Positions 45,984-58,386 of a stretch of DNA of 64,000 bases are shown one piece after another; within the stretch, counting starts at the first letter, position 1, and every line of letters starts with the position of its first letter. Under the pieces are notes generated by a model that was not told the DNA's origin, ran no database searches, and saw only the letters and a program-made list of their open reading frames with translations. Made by a program: the position numbers and the translations under genes. Source of the stretch: Batillaria attramentaria (lineage: Eukaryota; Mollusca; Gastropoda; Batillariidae); assembly GCA_018292915.2 (NCBI GenBank), contig JACVVK020000170.1:35001-99000 (forward strand), read 5' to 3'.

Positions 45984-47596
45984 TCTCGTGTATGTGTATG
46001 TGTATGTGAGGGGGAGCATGGCCATAGCATAGCGAGGACGAGATTGTGGCACCCGGACTTAAGTCTTTGCGGGAAATAAATCTTCATAACTTCTCTCTCT
46101 CTCGCGCGTGTATAGATAAACTGATAAATGCAACACACAGCATGTGGCTTGCGATTCACAGCAGGACTTGCGGGCTGATGACGCCAGGGCAGGAAACAAT
46201 GATCTGCATGATGTACCCCTCGCAGCGAGTCAAGGAACATTTGGCCAACTGAAAACAAACGAACAAACAAAAACAAAACTATCGACCAAATAAATTCAAA
46301 TTTTGAGGATAGTTTATCTAGAGACATGCATAACAGTCTCTGGTTTATGATCTGAGTAGCCGTGTGCAAAAATAGTGGCAATCATTTCACTTTGTTCTGT
46401 TTCGTCTCCAATGCCTTTCTGATTATTTAAAGCGTGTCATTAGAATACAGCGGCATGAGGTTCCTCGTGTGCATGCACTGGGTTGTTTGGGGGAATGAAC
46501 ACTTTGTATCCCGCCACGTAAGGGTATTATCGCATTGACTCAACGAAGAGCAAACCCCAGCATAAACTTCGAGCGCAGCCAGGACTGAATTAGACACACG
46601 ACTTAGCACTCATAGTCAGTAGCTGTTCTGCATGTAGGCTCACGTCGACCCACTAAAAGAGAAGCCAAGGGCTTTCTGCTAGTTTTGTTTTTCATTTCAT
46701 ACATTTCTGAAAACTTCAGGACAGACGCAGATGAATAACTGCAGTGTCAACAGCGCGAAACCAACATTAACATAAAGCCAAATGTCCTTTCAGACCGAGA
46801 TTGAGAATAAAAAGGGGCTTTGTGTGTAGTTTTCAATAAGTCAGTTCAGTTCAAACCACTATGTAGGGTTTAACGTCACGGCGAGTTGAGACGAGCAATT
46901 GAATTGATATTTGACACCCTGCGCCCCTCAGTGTAAATCAAACGGTAAACAAACGCACCAGTCCGGCTGCAATCACAAAACACAGCAATAAGAACGCAGT
47001 TCTGCGCTACTGAACCCATTGAAGTGTCAGACGCCAGCTCCGAGCTTATCGTGCCCAACAGTGCAATAGCTGACGTTCAGGCGAGTGTAAGCGGCACATC
47101 GCTTTTGTCGTCTTTGTGCTGGCTGGGCCATAACTCCACTTAGGTCACCATGCGTTGGTTTTGAGTTATGTCTAAATGGGCACGCACAGCCACGATGTTA
47201 AAGGTGTTTAAGAATAAACGGGAAGTTTTCTGAACGTGTATTTGTCGCCATTAGAGCTAAATGTGCGTTTGGGTCATCGAGCTGACGAGAAGTGTACATG
47301 TGCACACACATAGGCTTAGCTGTGGTTTTCATCAGTCATGTTCAGTCCTGGTTAAACCGTTTGTCAGTAGCTCAGGCTATATTGTTGTTTGTTTTTTACC
47401 TGCTTCATATTATTATTATTATTTTGCATGTTTTTTGTCCCTCACTCTTATTTTATCAATTACTTTAATTGGAAATAAAAATCAAGAATCTGAAAATTGT
47501 GCATTACTTTTTGTCCTTGTCATTTTGCACTGAGATGTTTACTGTTAGTTAAAAAAAAGGATTAATACAGTGGATTAGTGATCTTTCTTTACTAAC

Positions 47597-47655
<59 letters not shown>

Positions 47656-48199
47656 CCTTAAATGTATATTTTCATTTCACGCTTGGCGCAAGTGATGTGA
47701 TTAGATGTTTGTTGAAACAAACTCATTGTTCAGTCAACCAGTGAAATTAATTGAATAATAGTGGAAAACACAAGCACCGTCTTCTCATCCAGGTGTTTTG
47801 GACCTAGACTGTGGCAATCCGGAGTAATCATCATTTCTTTCAGCTTGGAGGTTAGGTGTCTGATATTCATTTCCTGTATGTTTAATTCAGACAGTAGTTA
47901 AAAAGATGAAGTTGTGCTTCTCTCTCTCTCTCTCTCGCCTTCTCTCTCTCGTATGTGTATGTGAGGCGAGAGAGAGAGAGCCAACGACGCCATATTATCT
48001 ATCAATAAAACAAGCCGCCGAAGTTATTAAACTACTTAAACAAACAAAACAAACTGGTACTGACCAAATACTCAGCAACAAACATTAATTATGCGCACTT
48101 AAGTAAGGCTGCACATATAGAGGAAACGGGGGGTGGGGGGGGGGAGGGTAGAGGCTTTATCTTGTAAGGTTAAGTAGGCCATTATACGAGGACCACTCA

Positions 48200-48800
48200 T
48201 TATGTTTTGCAGCCTGGCTTTTCAAGAACACTTACAACCAATCTGTCTACTCAAGGTTTTGGAAGAACCTCCCATCAGCCTGTACACAATTTGCCATCCA
48301 CTCAAACCAGCAGTCCATGACACCCGACCACGTTGACTGGGGTAGGTCCAAAATGAACCCTCGAACAATGCTCGGGCATCTTCTGCGCTCCGAAACTGCT
48401 TTCCCTTCTGTTCTCACGCACTATGGTGACAAAGTGGCCAAATTTTGCAATGAAACAGGCTATCATTTGTTTGGAAGCACTTCTGTTTCTTTTAAAGTTC
48501 ACAGGTGGGTTCTCACCTGGGAAGACCCACACCGCTGACCGCTGCTTAGTCTCGGGGTCGTTTTGGTATTCCCAGGTTTCGTCTCCTGTTACGATTGTCT
48601 ACTTACGATGTCCCAGACCCGAGGGGACCTTCCTCCGTCAAATTTTCTTAGCATGTGGGTGCCCCAGTTCACCCTACTCCGCTTCTGCTCTTCACTCAGT
48701 TTGTGGGGCGCCCAACGGGCACAACGTTTCCTTATGCCAAGGCAGTCGTGAAGAATGCAAATGAGATCTCCCGAAGAAATCTCCCGAAGAGATATCCGAT
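48200..48800 (-). pseudogene. mariner-like transposase fragment (GDETW-containing)
   Basis: Reading the minus strand gives GIRKRCARWAPHKLSEEQKR, FDGGRSPRVWDIV, then after a frame break TIVTGDETW, ETKQRSAVWVFPGENPPV and RNRSASKQMIACFIAKFGHF. The TGDETW motif contains the first catalytic aspartate region of mariner DD34D transposases. Downstream catalytic residues are lost or shifted. 'tgcaaaacataatgagtgg' at the end may be part of a terminal repeat. Confidence 0.72.
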
Positions 48801-48829
48801 ATTTCAGCGTACATCATTTTTACAACAAA

Positions 48830-49190
48830 ACGGCTTGCCAATCGTCTTCTGACGAGGTGTTTTTTTTCTCCAGCTTTTGAAACAGATGAAAGTCAGACAG
48901 TGCGCATAAGGTGGCGGTTAACAAGTTCGAAGCTAAGGTTTTGAATTGTTTCCATGGCAACATCTGACCTTTGGTCCACTTTCCACGGCGCTTGACAATG
49001 ATTTCATTCCGCAGCTTTCGCAGCAAGGTCGAATAGCACGCCATATCTATTGTGCAACCCTTTCCACGGAAATCGACCAGCAAACTTCCAACTGCATCCC
49101 CGGCAAGCAAACACCATCACTGTCCCAGCAGACTTGATGATCCTGGCCTTTTTGGAGGAGGCGACCCACGGTGTTTTCATTGCAATAGCT
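48830..49190 (-). pseudogene. second mariner-like transposase fragment (C-terminal half)
   Basis: Minus-strand reading: KARIIKSAGTVMVF, frame shift, then VGSLLVDFRGKGCTI, YSTLLRKLRNEIIVKRRGK and ALSDFHLFQKLEKK. These correspond to the part that normally follows GDETW, yet it lies upstream of the GDETW fragment in reading order. The sequence style differs, so it is likely a different mariner subfamily. Confidence 0.68.
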
Positions 49191-49241
49191 GTTGTTTTGT
49201 CTCAGGAATGAAATGTTGAACCCAGATTTTGTCATTTTGTT

Positions 49242-49246
<5 letters not shown>

Positions 49247-49297
<51 letters not shown>
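49247..49297. repeat. (GT)n microsatellite
   Basis: A perfect GT tract between the mariner fragments and the LINE 3' end. Confidence 0.95.
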
Positions 49298-49299
<2 letters not shown>

Positions 49300-49796
49300 C
49301 ATTAGAAGCTTAGTGATATGCTAATTTCGTTATAATATATGCTATGATTGCAAGTGAATGCTGCGACTGCGCCGAGGCACCGTGGTTGAAAGAGAATCAA
49401 AGAGATTTTATTCCGTTCTCCCCATTTGGGGTTTGGAGGAATGTCAAGTAATAATAATAATAATAAAATTCATTTAAATGTGACGCCTGTCCCTCATTAG
49501 AAGCTCCAGGCGCCATTACAATAGGAGGTAAAAACAAAATTGACATTCAAGTAAGCAAACACACGCACACACACACCCTGACACAAACTCACACACATGT
49601 AAAATTCTGCAGCTAAAGACACGCAAGAGGTTAGTTAGTTTGCCACTTAGGGCCTAACGCGCACAAGCAACAAAGACCATTTCGCGGCTTACACATAACT
49701 GACAAGAGGACATTCCAGATTTCTAAAGCAAAAAAAAAAAAAAAAAAAGCAACCACGCAGTACGTACAGCACAACCAGCGAGACAATTGGATGCTC

Positions 49797-50280
49797 AGTC
49801 GCTCGGAAAGAAGGTGCGAAAAAGATGAGTCTTGTGACCCACCTTGAAATCTGGCAGGGTTGGGGAATCCCGGAGAATTTGGGGTAGGGTGTTCAAGACA
49901 GTTGGACCGGAAAAAGAGAAACAGCGCCTACCAAATGTCTCCAGCCGAATGCGTGGGACAACAAGGTGTCCAGCATCAGAAGGCCGAAGGCGTCTGGCTG
50001 GTACATATGGGGTGAGGAGGTAAGACAGATAAGGAGGGGCAAGGCCATGGAGGCAGCGGTAGCACAGGGTTGCCAACTTGTACTCGACCTGAGCACGAAC
50101 GGGTAGCCAGTGGAGTTGCCTGAGCAGGGGTTTTGCGTGGTTGAACTTGCGCTTACGGACGACAATGCGTGCTGCATTGTTCTGAACCCTCTGCAGTCTC
50201 TCAAGCGTTCGGGGGGCCAGCAAACAATGAATTACAATAGTCCAGCCTGGACAACACGAAGGCGGACATGAGTGTGACAT
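49797..50280 (-). pseudogene. LINE ORF2 C-terminal region
   Basis: The longest intact stretch of the LINE. Contains LERLQRVQNNAARIV, HAKPLLRQLHWLPV, YRCLHGLAPPYLSYLL and a final FKVGHKTHLFRTFF, the usual tail of CR1/L2/jockey-type ORF2 proteins. Confidence 0.85.
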
Positions 50281-50839
50281 ACACTGACTGATAAAAAAGG
50301 CCGGATATGACTAATACGGCGTAGTTCCAGACAGGTGACCTTGCACAGCATGTTGATGTGTTTTACCATGGAGAGGGGGTTATCAAGATGGACGCCTAGA
50401 TCTCTGACTGTGCGAGAGAATGGAATCTTGGCACTTGGAAGCACCAGCGTGTTGAAGTCAGAAATGGTCCTTAGCTTGTGCTCGGTTGCAAACTGGAATG
50501 ATTTCGGTCTTATCACCATTAAACTTTAACCTGTTGGTGGTCATCCATGTCTTAACTGACTCAATGGTTTGCTGAAGAAGCTGGGGGAACTGGGAGGAGG
50601 GAACAGACTGCTGTAGCTGTGTGCCGGTGTCATCTGCAAACACGTGGTAGAGAACGTCAAACTCCCCGATCACCTGACCCAGTGGGTAAATACAGGGTAA
50701 ATAGTACCGGCCCTAATACCAAACCCTGAGGGACCCCGTACTTGAGAACGAAAACCTAGACTTCAAACCCCGAACAACTACTGACTGAGTTCGTTCTGCC
50801 AGGTATGAACTGAGTGAACCAGTGATGACCAAAGGATGT

Positions 50840-51885
50840 GTGTGTGATGAAAATGCCCTGGACTTGGTTAATTTTTAGTAACTGTACTTTTAGGCTATGC
50901 TGTAGAGCATGTGTGTGCAGTTAGGTATCACTATCAGCCAGGGAGAGCGCTAGCACTGACAGTGATAAGATCGCTACTTTCCCCAGCCCTGTACAGCATC
51001 CCGCTCGCGGCCAGTGTTTACTAACGAGAGTAGTGTCCCTTGCTCTCGGGTCAGTAGGTCAAGGCGGTGATTACCCCTCTTGTTTTTACTTTCAGGAAGT
51101 TGTTGTTTATGTTGTAGTTCTAGTGTCTAGTAAGATATCTCAGAACTATGGAAGGAAAGGTTTAAGGTTTTAGAAGCAGAACGGGGTAAAATATTCCCTA
51201 GTCTTTTTAAGTACTCTGACTTTACCTGCTTCTAAACGAGTTTGGTATCAGTTGGTTGGAAAGGTTTAATTTCGGAAAATTGAGGTAAGTGTACCACATA
51301 CCTTACCCAGTCTATGTTCGCATAGGCGCCAAGGGGCACCAAAAGCTTGCTCTCTCGAGTACAGACTGAGTAATGTCCCGAGGCTGATGCTATCCGATAG
51401 TACACGGCAATGGCATCACTATAAGCTCAATTCAGGATCTATCTGCACTTTGGATTCAGGACTTCACTTTGGACTTGGGACTTGCGCCTAGTTTCGGGCA
51501 GAGGAAAAGCTCGCTCTCTCGAGTGAGACTGAGTACAAAACCCGTGTTGGATGCTTGTCTTTTGGCCATTGCTCTCTTCTTATTCGTACGGATTTCTGGT
51601 AGGTACTGGGTGGGTTGTCTTGACTGTGGTGTTCCGTTTGTCCGGAGAGTATTCCCCTTGCACTACAGAAGAAATCCACTGACTTCGGTCGAATTTGTTG
51701 TGCTGTACATTTTGTGTTTCTTTTGCTTTCTCCTGCCTCTTTCGTCCACAGAGGGTGCCAGGGTTGGAGCGGAGTGTAGGCTCTGTACACTCCGCAGCAC
51801 TTGCGGTTACTGGCACCATCCCATTGGCCGTTACCCGCATCGGGAATAGTAATCCCATGCGTCCAGAGTCTTTACCACTCTATAC
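50840..51885. mobile_element. unidentified ~1 kb insertion inside the LINE
   Basis: LINE similarity stops near 51885 after RT motif A and resumes near 50840, so about 1 kb of unrelated sequence lies between. It contains a direct repeat: 'gctctctcgagtacagactg' near 51349 and 'gctctctcgagtgagactga' near 51512. It starts TGTGTGTGATG. No reverse transcriptase, transposase or clear target duplication was found; a solo LTR-like sequence is one possibility. Confidence 0.5.
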
Positions 51886-53299
51886 TCTAAGCAGGATTCT
51901 GTGGTCCAGCGTATCGAAAGCGGCCGACAGATCAAGCAGGGACAGCAAGGAAACGTCACCACGGTCACATGCAGAGTGCAGATCGTTAACAACGCAAAGC
52001 AAGGCGGTCTCTGTAGAATGGTGTGCCCTATACGCTGACTCGAAAGGTTCTAGCATGTCAGACTAGGTCTAGTGGTCGAGAAGCTTTCGCAACACTATTC
52101 TCTCCAAGATCTTGGATAGGAATGGCAAGTTTGAGACTGGTCTATAGTTCTTTAGGGTCTACGTTTGATTTCTTTAAAAGAAGGGACACAATGGGTTCTT
52201 TAAAAGATGGTGGCACAATGCCGGTGGTGAGAGATGGTTGACAATAGCTGTAACAACAGGAACCAAAACATCAAGACATTCATAGAACAGTTATGGTGGG
52301 ATTGGGTCCAGGTCACATGACTTCTTGGGTGTGCAAACCAGCACCTCTCTAACCTGATCCTCAGTAACAGGTGAGAAGTCACACATTGGACTGCCAGTGA
52401 GTCAGTGACAACGGAAAAATCCGGTTCACCTCCAGAACTGTCCAGCTCGGACCCGATATGCTCAATCTTGTTTGAGAAAAAGTTACTGAAGGCGTCAGGC
52501 AGTTGGTCGAGCGGGATGCACTTAGGCAGAGTTTTGTCCTTGCCTTTGCCTGTGAGTTGACTCACAACACGAAATACGTCCCTGCTCGATACACACTCCT
52601 CCACCTTAGCTGCAGTGTAATCAGTCCTAGTTTCACTGATCAACTGCTTGGTTTTCTTTCTGTGAAACACATACATCTGCCTGTGGATGGTGTGGCCAGT
52701 CTTTCTCCGTTGACGCTCTGCTCGCCGACGCTTCTGCTTGGCTCGCTTAACTTCAAGAGTGAGCTAGGGGGCGGATGGTCGATCCGTCACACGCTTGGTT
52801 GTGAGGGGAGCGTGCCTGCGAATGACTGCCTTCAAACTGCTGTTGTAGTCAGCCACCTGGTCGTCGTCCTTGAACTGAAGTGCGGCGACGTCCTCCTTGA
52901 AGGTCGTGATGTTGATCGATTTCAGCTTGCGAGAGGTGACAGTGCGCCTCTTCAGTCCTGGTTTCTTCAGATCAAAGGAAAACGACAACGGGAAGTGGTC
53001 CGAGAGGAGCTAGTCAGACACAGAGAGGTCCAGGATCAACCCAGTCAGTTCCTCTTCGACGATCGACCAGTCTACGATGTGGTCTCGTTTGTGCGTTGGT
53101 GAGCTGATCAGCCGGGTCATGGGTAGACAGTAGGGTCTTCACATTGCAGTTGGTGGGGGAGTAGAAATGAAAGTTAAAATCATCGAGGACGATGACTTTG
53201 GCGTCACTGGAGGCGTAAGCATCCAGAAGCTGGGGAAACTCAGCCATGAACTGGGAGTCCTTTATTTCCCTTGCTGGGCGGGGGTCGGTAAAGACACAG

Positions 53300-55014
53300 A
53301 AAAGTCATACTTAACTTTGGTCGGCGTAGCTTACATGCACCTTGCACAGTTTGAACGCCTGAAACTTCTCGCCAGCCTTGGAGTAGCGTGGCCGGACCCC
53401 GACAGGAAGTTGGGGCAGTTTTTCGGCACGGTTTTGTCGCCGTTTCTGGACTGTGTGTGAACTCTGCAACGGTGACAGAGTTGACTGTGCTTGCACGGTC
53501 GACTCTGTAAACGTTTTTTCACACTTCGGAAAGCTTTTTGTTTGGAGCTTAGATCTTTAAGCCCTCTAATAAATGTACCTTTTGTAATGAGACCGATTAC
53601 ATCGAACACTTCTTTTGGAGATGTCACAAAATTGGAAAAGTCTGGACAGAATGTGCAGATTTTATTTAACGTAGAACGGGAGAGCAGATTACTCTCTCAG
53701 AGACAGACATCTTATTTGGTTTTAACACAGACCGTATAACTAATAGCAGAACTGTGAAGTTTACTAATCATGTCATACTTATTACAAAAATGGTTATAAG
53801 CAAACTTAGATACGGAACCGCCCCTGATATCGGTCTTATGTTTCAACATGAGGCTACTCTTCGCCATCATCTTCTTGAGGTCTGACAATGCTGTCTATTG
53901 CGTTGGATAGTATGATCTTATTTGATGTGAACTAAACAAACGAAACGCAGAGAGAGAGAGAGAGATATTTTGTACTGCCTGGCATTTGTATCCGTAAACC
54001 AAACACGAAAACATGCACAGACCATCACACGCACGCGCGCAAACATCCTCTGGTACAGACAATACAATCGAAAGACCACGCACGCATACAGCCAAGTAAC
54101 TTTAACAACACAACTTTATTTGTCCATCTGAAGCAACTCTGTCCATTGAGAGAATCAAACAAATATATACACACTTGTCGATCCACAAAGACGAATGAAA
54201 CTCCGGTTGCAATTCCGGAAAAAAGGAAAGTATATCTGAGAAATTTCAGCCGTAGTTATTCAATCAAGACTAAGTTTTCATACTGATTCTGGATCTCCTA
54301 TGGTGTAGCGGATCTAATGTCTTCGGCAGGTCTTACAGATTTGAAAGAAAGGAGGGAAAAAAAGCAACGGCAACAATAATAACAAAATAGCACGAAGTTG
54401 GGAAAAACAACTTTATGGGATGGGGCCATTCCTCCTTGTTTTTTGTGAACTCGTAAACAACTGAGTGGGTTATGGAAAGTCATAACTCTCTCTCTCTCTC
54501 TCTCTCTCTGTATCCTTACTATTTTCGGACGTAAAGCATTCGAAGTTAACTCACTGAAAATTTGCACTGGTGTGTGGTGCAAAACCGGATATCGCTATGT
54601 TTACAAAGATATCGACGACCCTGCCCTAGGCCGTGGTACACTCAGGGGCTACCCCACGGCTCTCCACCAATCGAAGCAAGAGAACTAAATGAAATGAAAA
54701 CAACGTGTTACATACGACGGAAGAATGTATTCTAGATAACAACGTTGATGCGTCCACTGCAGACAACGTAGGTTTTATTGGAGTAGACGAAACCATTTCA
54801 GGGAACACTAACACTTTTTGTTCAGGACAGCTATATTGGACTTAGAGGAATTAGTACCCTATGCGGCAAGTGTGAGTGAAATCACTTCAGAACATCGTGT
54901 GTGAATATGAAACACACCCCTGCATTTTTGTCGATTTGCTTTTTACAATACACAATAACCTATCGTCAATCCTAAAGGCCTCCTGCGTGTCGCTTAAAGG
55001 AAGTAGTGCTAACA
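53300..55014. other. intergenic, no gene seen
   Basis: Contains a short relative of the foldback-element arm (53455-53515), a GA tract at 53950-53963, a CT tract at 54486-54508, and otherwise unique A/T-rich DNA with scattered short ORFs lacking any recognisable motif. Confidence 0.5.
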
Positions 55015-55290
55015 TTTGAATCGTTCTGAGCTGTGTTCGTGGTATATATCAACACACTACTTAGACACTTGGACAGTGACAGTGTCTGCAATGTTGGCAC
55101 TAAGCCAACATAAGCGTACTCAGCGCCCCTGTAGTGTAACATCAGTCGGAGAATTTAAATGTTCGACCGGTTGCGCAAAGTGTAAACAACAGTGTATCGC
55201 ATTATGAGCTGTACTAATCATCAAGATTACAGGAGCACTCACGAGCGACACTGTTCCAAAACAAAAGTTGGCTTAGCAAAGACGGCACTA
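55015..55290 (-). repeat. dispersed repeat R4, copy 2 (inverted relative to copy 1)
   Basis: Reverse complement matches 22455-22745 over about 280 bases: 'gatgattagtacagctcat', 'gatacactgttgtttaca', 'cactgtccaagtgtctaag'. Confidence 0.7.
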
Positions 55291-55391
55291 GCTCGTTAAA
55301 AATATATGGCAGCACAATGAAACAGCACAATGAAAGGTTACGTTGGCACCGCTCCATGTACAGCCCGTTTACAAAAGAGGAATAAGACAAA

Positions 55392-56378
55392 CTAGAGGAG
55401 CAAAGCCTCCTTGGCTCACTTGTGCGATGGGTCGAGGTCGTTCAAAAGAGTATGTTTGTAAAGCTCTTATCACTATCTATCATGAAGTAGGGTGTCTCTG
55501 GTGTTCATAGTTCCTAAGAAAAGAAATGGCAATATAACAGTTTTCCCAGGATAGCTTGTATCAAATGAGATCTGTAAGTGAAGAGCTTATCAATGACTAT
55601 CATTATGCCAAATTTGATAGCTCTAGTTTTTGTAGTTTCTGCAAAATGGTAATGTAAAATTTCACAACAGACAGCTGTAATGACCTTGAGTCAAGGTAAT
55701 TCAAAAGGGCCTGTCTGCATATGTCTCATTGCTATCATTGTGCCTTGTTTGGTGCCTCTGCTGAGTGTCGTTTCCGAGAAAATTCCAACATAGTTTCCTC
55801 AAAACATCTTAAATGGCTTTGACCTTGACTCAAGGGAATTGAATACAGGTATGCCAGTACAGGTTTTGTAATTGTCCGATGTCTCTTGGACCTCTAAATT
55901 CTGCGAAAATGGCAATTTTAAATTTCGAAAGAGGTAGCTTTTATGACTTTGACCGTCAGTGAAGGGCATTCGAAATGGTATATTTTGGGAGGTCTTACTG
56001 CTGTCTGTTAGCAAGCCCGGTTTGGTGCCTCTGCTCTTCACTTTTTCTGAGAAAATGCCAATGTTAAGGTTTCGGAAGGTTTACCGCAAACACCTTGTAT
56101 GGCCTCGACCTTGACCCAAAGTAACTGAATACAGCAAAGGTGTTGTCAATGTCTGCCATCATGCAAAGTTTGATGTCTCTGGCTTTTCTAGATTATGAGA
56201 AAATGCCGATGTAATATTTCCAAACAGACAGCTTTAGTGATTTTGACCTTGGGTCAAGGTCAATCAATATGGTATGATTGTAAAGGTCTTATGGCTGTCT
56301 AACAGCATGCCAAGTTTGGTGCCTTTGCTATTAAATTTGTAGATTCTGAGAAAAGGCCAATGTTAGGGTTTGCTGAGG

Positions 56379-56443
<65 letters not shown>

Positions 56444-56497
56444 TAGACAGACGACGGAGGGTTGTTACATAGTCTCACTTTCTTACACATGTGAGCC
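55392..56497 (+). repeat. composite nuclear-receptor-motif repeat (NRR), copy 3
   Basis: Same structure and orientation as the copies at 27357 and 28756: starts 'actagaggagcaaagcctcc', ends 'gacgacggagggttgttaca' and cacatgtgagcc, with a CA tract at 56381-56440. More diverged; several TCAAGGTCA motifs carry substitutions and one unit is shortened. Confidence 0.82.
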
Positions 56498-57098
56498 AAA
56501 ATGACTCTCGCAACAAGTTTCTAAAAGTCCCAGGTACGTCTCGTTCGTTCGAGCAGCTGCCTGTACATTGTTTACTTTCTACCAAAATTTCAAACTAAAT
56601 TACGCATTTTGACTTCTTGTCGTGAAAACAACAACAGAAAACAACTTGACAACAACAATAACAACAACAAAATATCACCCAGCCGCTGACTCAGTGAGCC
56701 GAAAATTTACACACATCAATTTTGAGAGCGACTCAAAGAAACGCGCAAAAATAAGGAGCTTGTTGACACTGTTGAATGTTGTTACTGTACACAGGAAAAC
56801 ATCCACCGATGTAATACAGTCTATACGTATGTGAGCATGTGTCCTTACCTGCATGTATAAATATGTGTGGAAAGGGCAAACGATTCCATTGTCATGTGCA
56901 TAGCTTATTTTCGATAAAGTGGTTCAGTCATTTGCAGTCTGTGCCAAACAGTGGACCATACAAGTTATACGGTAGTCGCTGCTTGAGGCATATTTTAGCT
57001 TTTTATTCTGTATCCATCGTGTCGTGATTTCTGTTGTCTGCCCCTACAGCTGAAAGCGCTGATGTGGAAAACAGTTCAACAGGTGACAGTCTTTGCTG
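56498..57098. other. intergenic, no gene assigned
   Basis: A/T-rich unique DNA. A splice-acceptor-like 'tctgcccctacag' ends at 57049 and a donor-like cagcg|gtaagtacc lies near 57213 on the + strand, but all three frames between them contain stops, so no exon is called. Confidence 0.4.
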
Positions 57099-58386
57099 CT
57101 AGGCATGCCGAGGACTACACTCAGCACCTTTCATGCGGCGAAGAAACGCCAGCCCCTCCTGAACAATCTGGTAGATAGCATCCGTCACCAGCCGCCTGTT
57201 TCCTCCCACTACTGTCACAGCGGTAAGTACCTTCGTTGTGGTCGATGTCTTCCACTTCTATCTCATGTGTTTTCTTTATGAGGTTGTCATTTTGTATTGG
57301 AACATTTTCGGGACCGCCATTCCCTCGGACCCATTCCTCAAGTGTGACAGGTACGGCTACTGGCGAGGTCGGAAGAAACCTGTAGGCCTTTGGCCCTTGC
57401 TTGTAGTAGAAACAAATCCCGTGGTAGTATGGTACCTGCACTTCCACAACCCGTTCGTCTTCTCCGGCATTTTTGGGGCGACGAAAGATTAACTTCACGG
57501 GTTCTGGGGATGAAAGTCCGACCCACAGCATCGTTTTACAAATTTTGTCCCAAAGATCTCTACCAATCTCTGTGCGCTTCTCTTCCTTCATGCGTATGAA
57601 TCCAAGACCCAAGTAGGTCGTTATTGGGGCGACACCTTTTTTTCCCTTTTTTCTTTTCTTCATGAACACCGAGAAACAGATGTCCTCCGGTATCAACACC
57701 GGACATACCGCTGATACAGTCCCGCACTTTATGCTGATCCCAGTAGTTGTGCTGCGGAAACTCTTTCCCTTCAGTTAGTTCCTTTCTTTTAACATCTTTT
57801 GCTTGCCTAGAGGAAGACTCACAGAAAGGGGTTCCGTCGATAAAGACTTCTTCTCCTTTTATGAGCTTTACCGAGGCAGTCACGTTTGGTGGACGGGAAG
57901 CTGGCGGTTCTTCTGATAATTTCTTAACACGAGCTATCATTTCTGTCTGCGTTGGAGTGCAGAGTCCGGCATCTGCAGACGACTTGATGTAACTTTCTAC
58001 AGTACTCACACCCAGTCTCCCCTTTCTTGGTTTTACTGCAAAGCTGATGTGTTCCGCGTCAAAAACAGAACATTGAAAGTTGTCTGAATAGCTTGAACCG
58101 TCAGGTATGAGTTGTTTCACTTTATCTTGTATCGCACTGTTAAAGTGATCAATAAATCGGACATTATGTGCATGTATAATCACTACTCCTCCACCAGGTG
58201 TATTTAGCAAGGTGCTGACACTTTTCCGAAATTTCTCTTTTAACGTTTCTTCTTGTGGTGTGTTTGATACAAGACAGTCATCTTTTAATTTCTTCTGGTT
58301 AATTTCTTCTGCATCGTGTTCCAGGGACACAATTGCAGCAGCGCTCAGAGTGTTTCTCAAACCTATTTCCCCACACTTATTGCAAC
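57099..58386 (-). CDS. Schlafen-like exon 3 (core domain, two frame breaks)
   Basis: Acceptor AG 58388-58387. First frame runs to about 57650, where similarity moves to the next frame (GVAPITTYLGLGFIRMKEEK, DLWDKICKTMLWVGL, VQVPYYHGICFYYK). A second shift near 57221 leads to RRLVTDAIYQIVQEGLAFLR and the stop at 57101-57099; without it the frame stops at 57121. Confidence 0.7.

Larger units (their letters stand above)
42820..47965 (+). repeat. large tandem duplication, units of about 2.5, 2.0 and 0.7 kb
   Basis: Three collinear copies start near 42820, 45296 and 47279. Each begins with 'cacatagctgtgg', 'ccgtttgtcag' and 'agctcaggctatatt', followed by a TTA tract and 'ttggaaataaa'. Each continues through 'gatgtttgttg' and 'gtgagggggagca' type blocks. 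Copies 1 and 2 also share 'gcatgaggttcctcg', 'tcgcattgact', 'cgcgaaaccaa' and 'cgagtgtaagcggcac'. The third copy is cut off near 47965. Length differences come mainly from microsatellites and an A/T-rich insert at 44100-44390. No conserved reading frame runs through the copies. Confidence 0.8.
49451..53290 (-). mobile_element. decayed CR1/L2-like non-LTR retrotransposon (LINE), interrupted
   Basis: The minus strand reads an EN remnant (VIVLDDFNFHF, about 53180), a linker (DVFRVVSQLTGKGKDKTLP), and RT motifs: NYRPVSNLPFLSKILERIV (about 52110), STETALLCVVNDLH and LSAAFDTLDHRILL (about 51900-51990). Then, after the insert at about 50840-51885, SYLAERTQSVVVRG, VPQGLVLGPVLFTLY (about 50720) and FADDT (about 50640). 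It finishes with RVQNNAARIVVRKRKF and LHWLPVRAQVEYKLATLCYR (49797-50280). Several frameshifts separate the pieces. The 3' end appears to be the TTA tract at 49451-49467. It is 5'-truncated and inactive. Confidence 0.85.

Noticed and set aside
57050..57214. + strand exon between 'ccctacag' and 'gtaagtacc'
   Set aside because: All three frames contain stop codons; on the minus strand the region encodes the Schlafen-like C-terminus.
57221..57231. 19-base intron in the Schlafen-like gene (GTACTT...ACAG)
   Set aside because: Too short for splicing in animals; a single-base frame break explains the data better.
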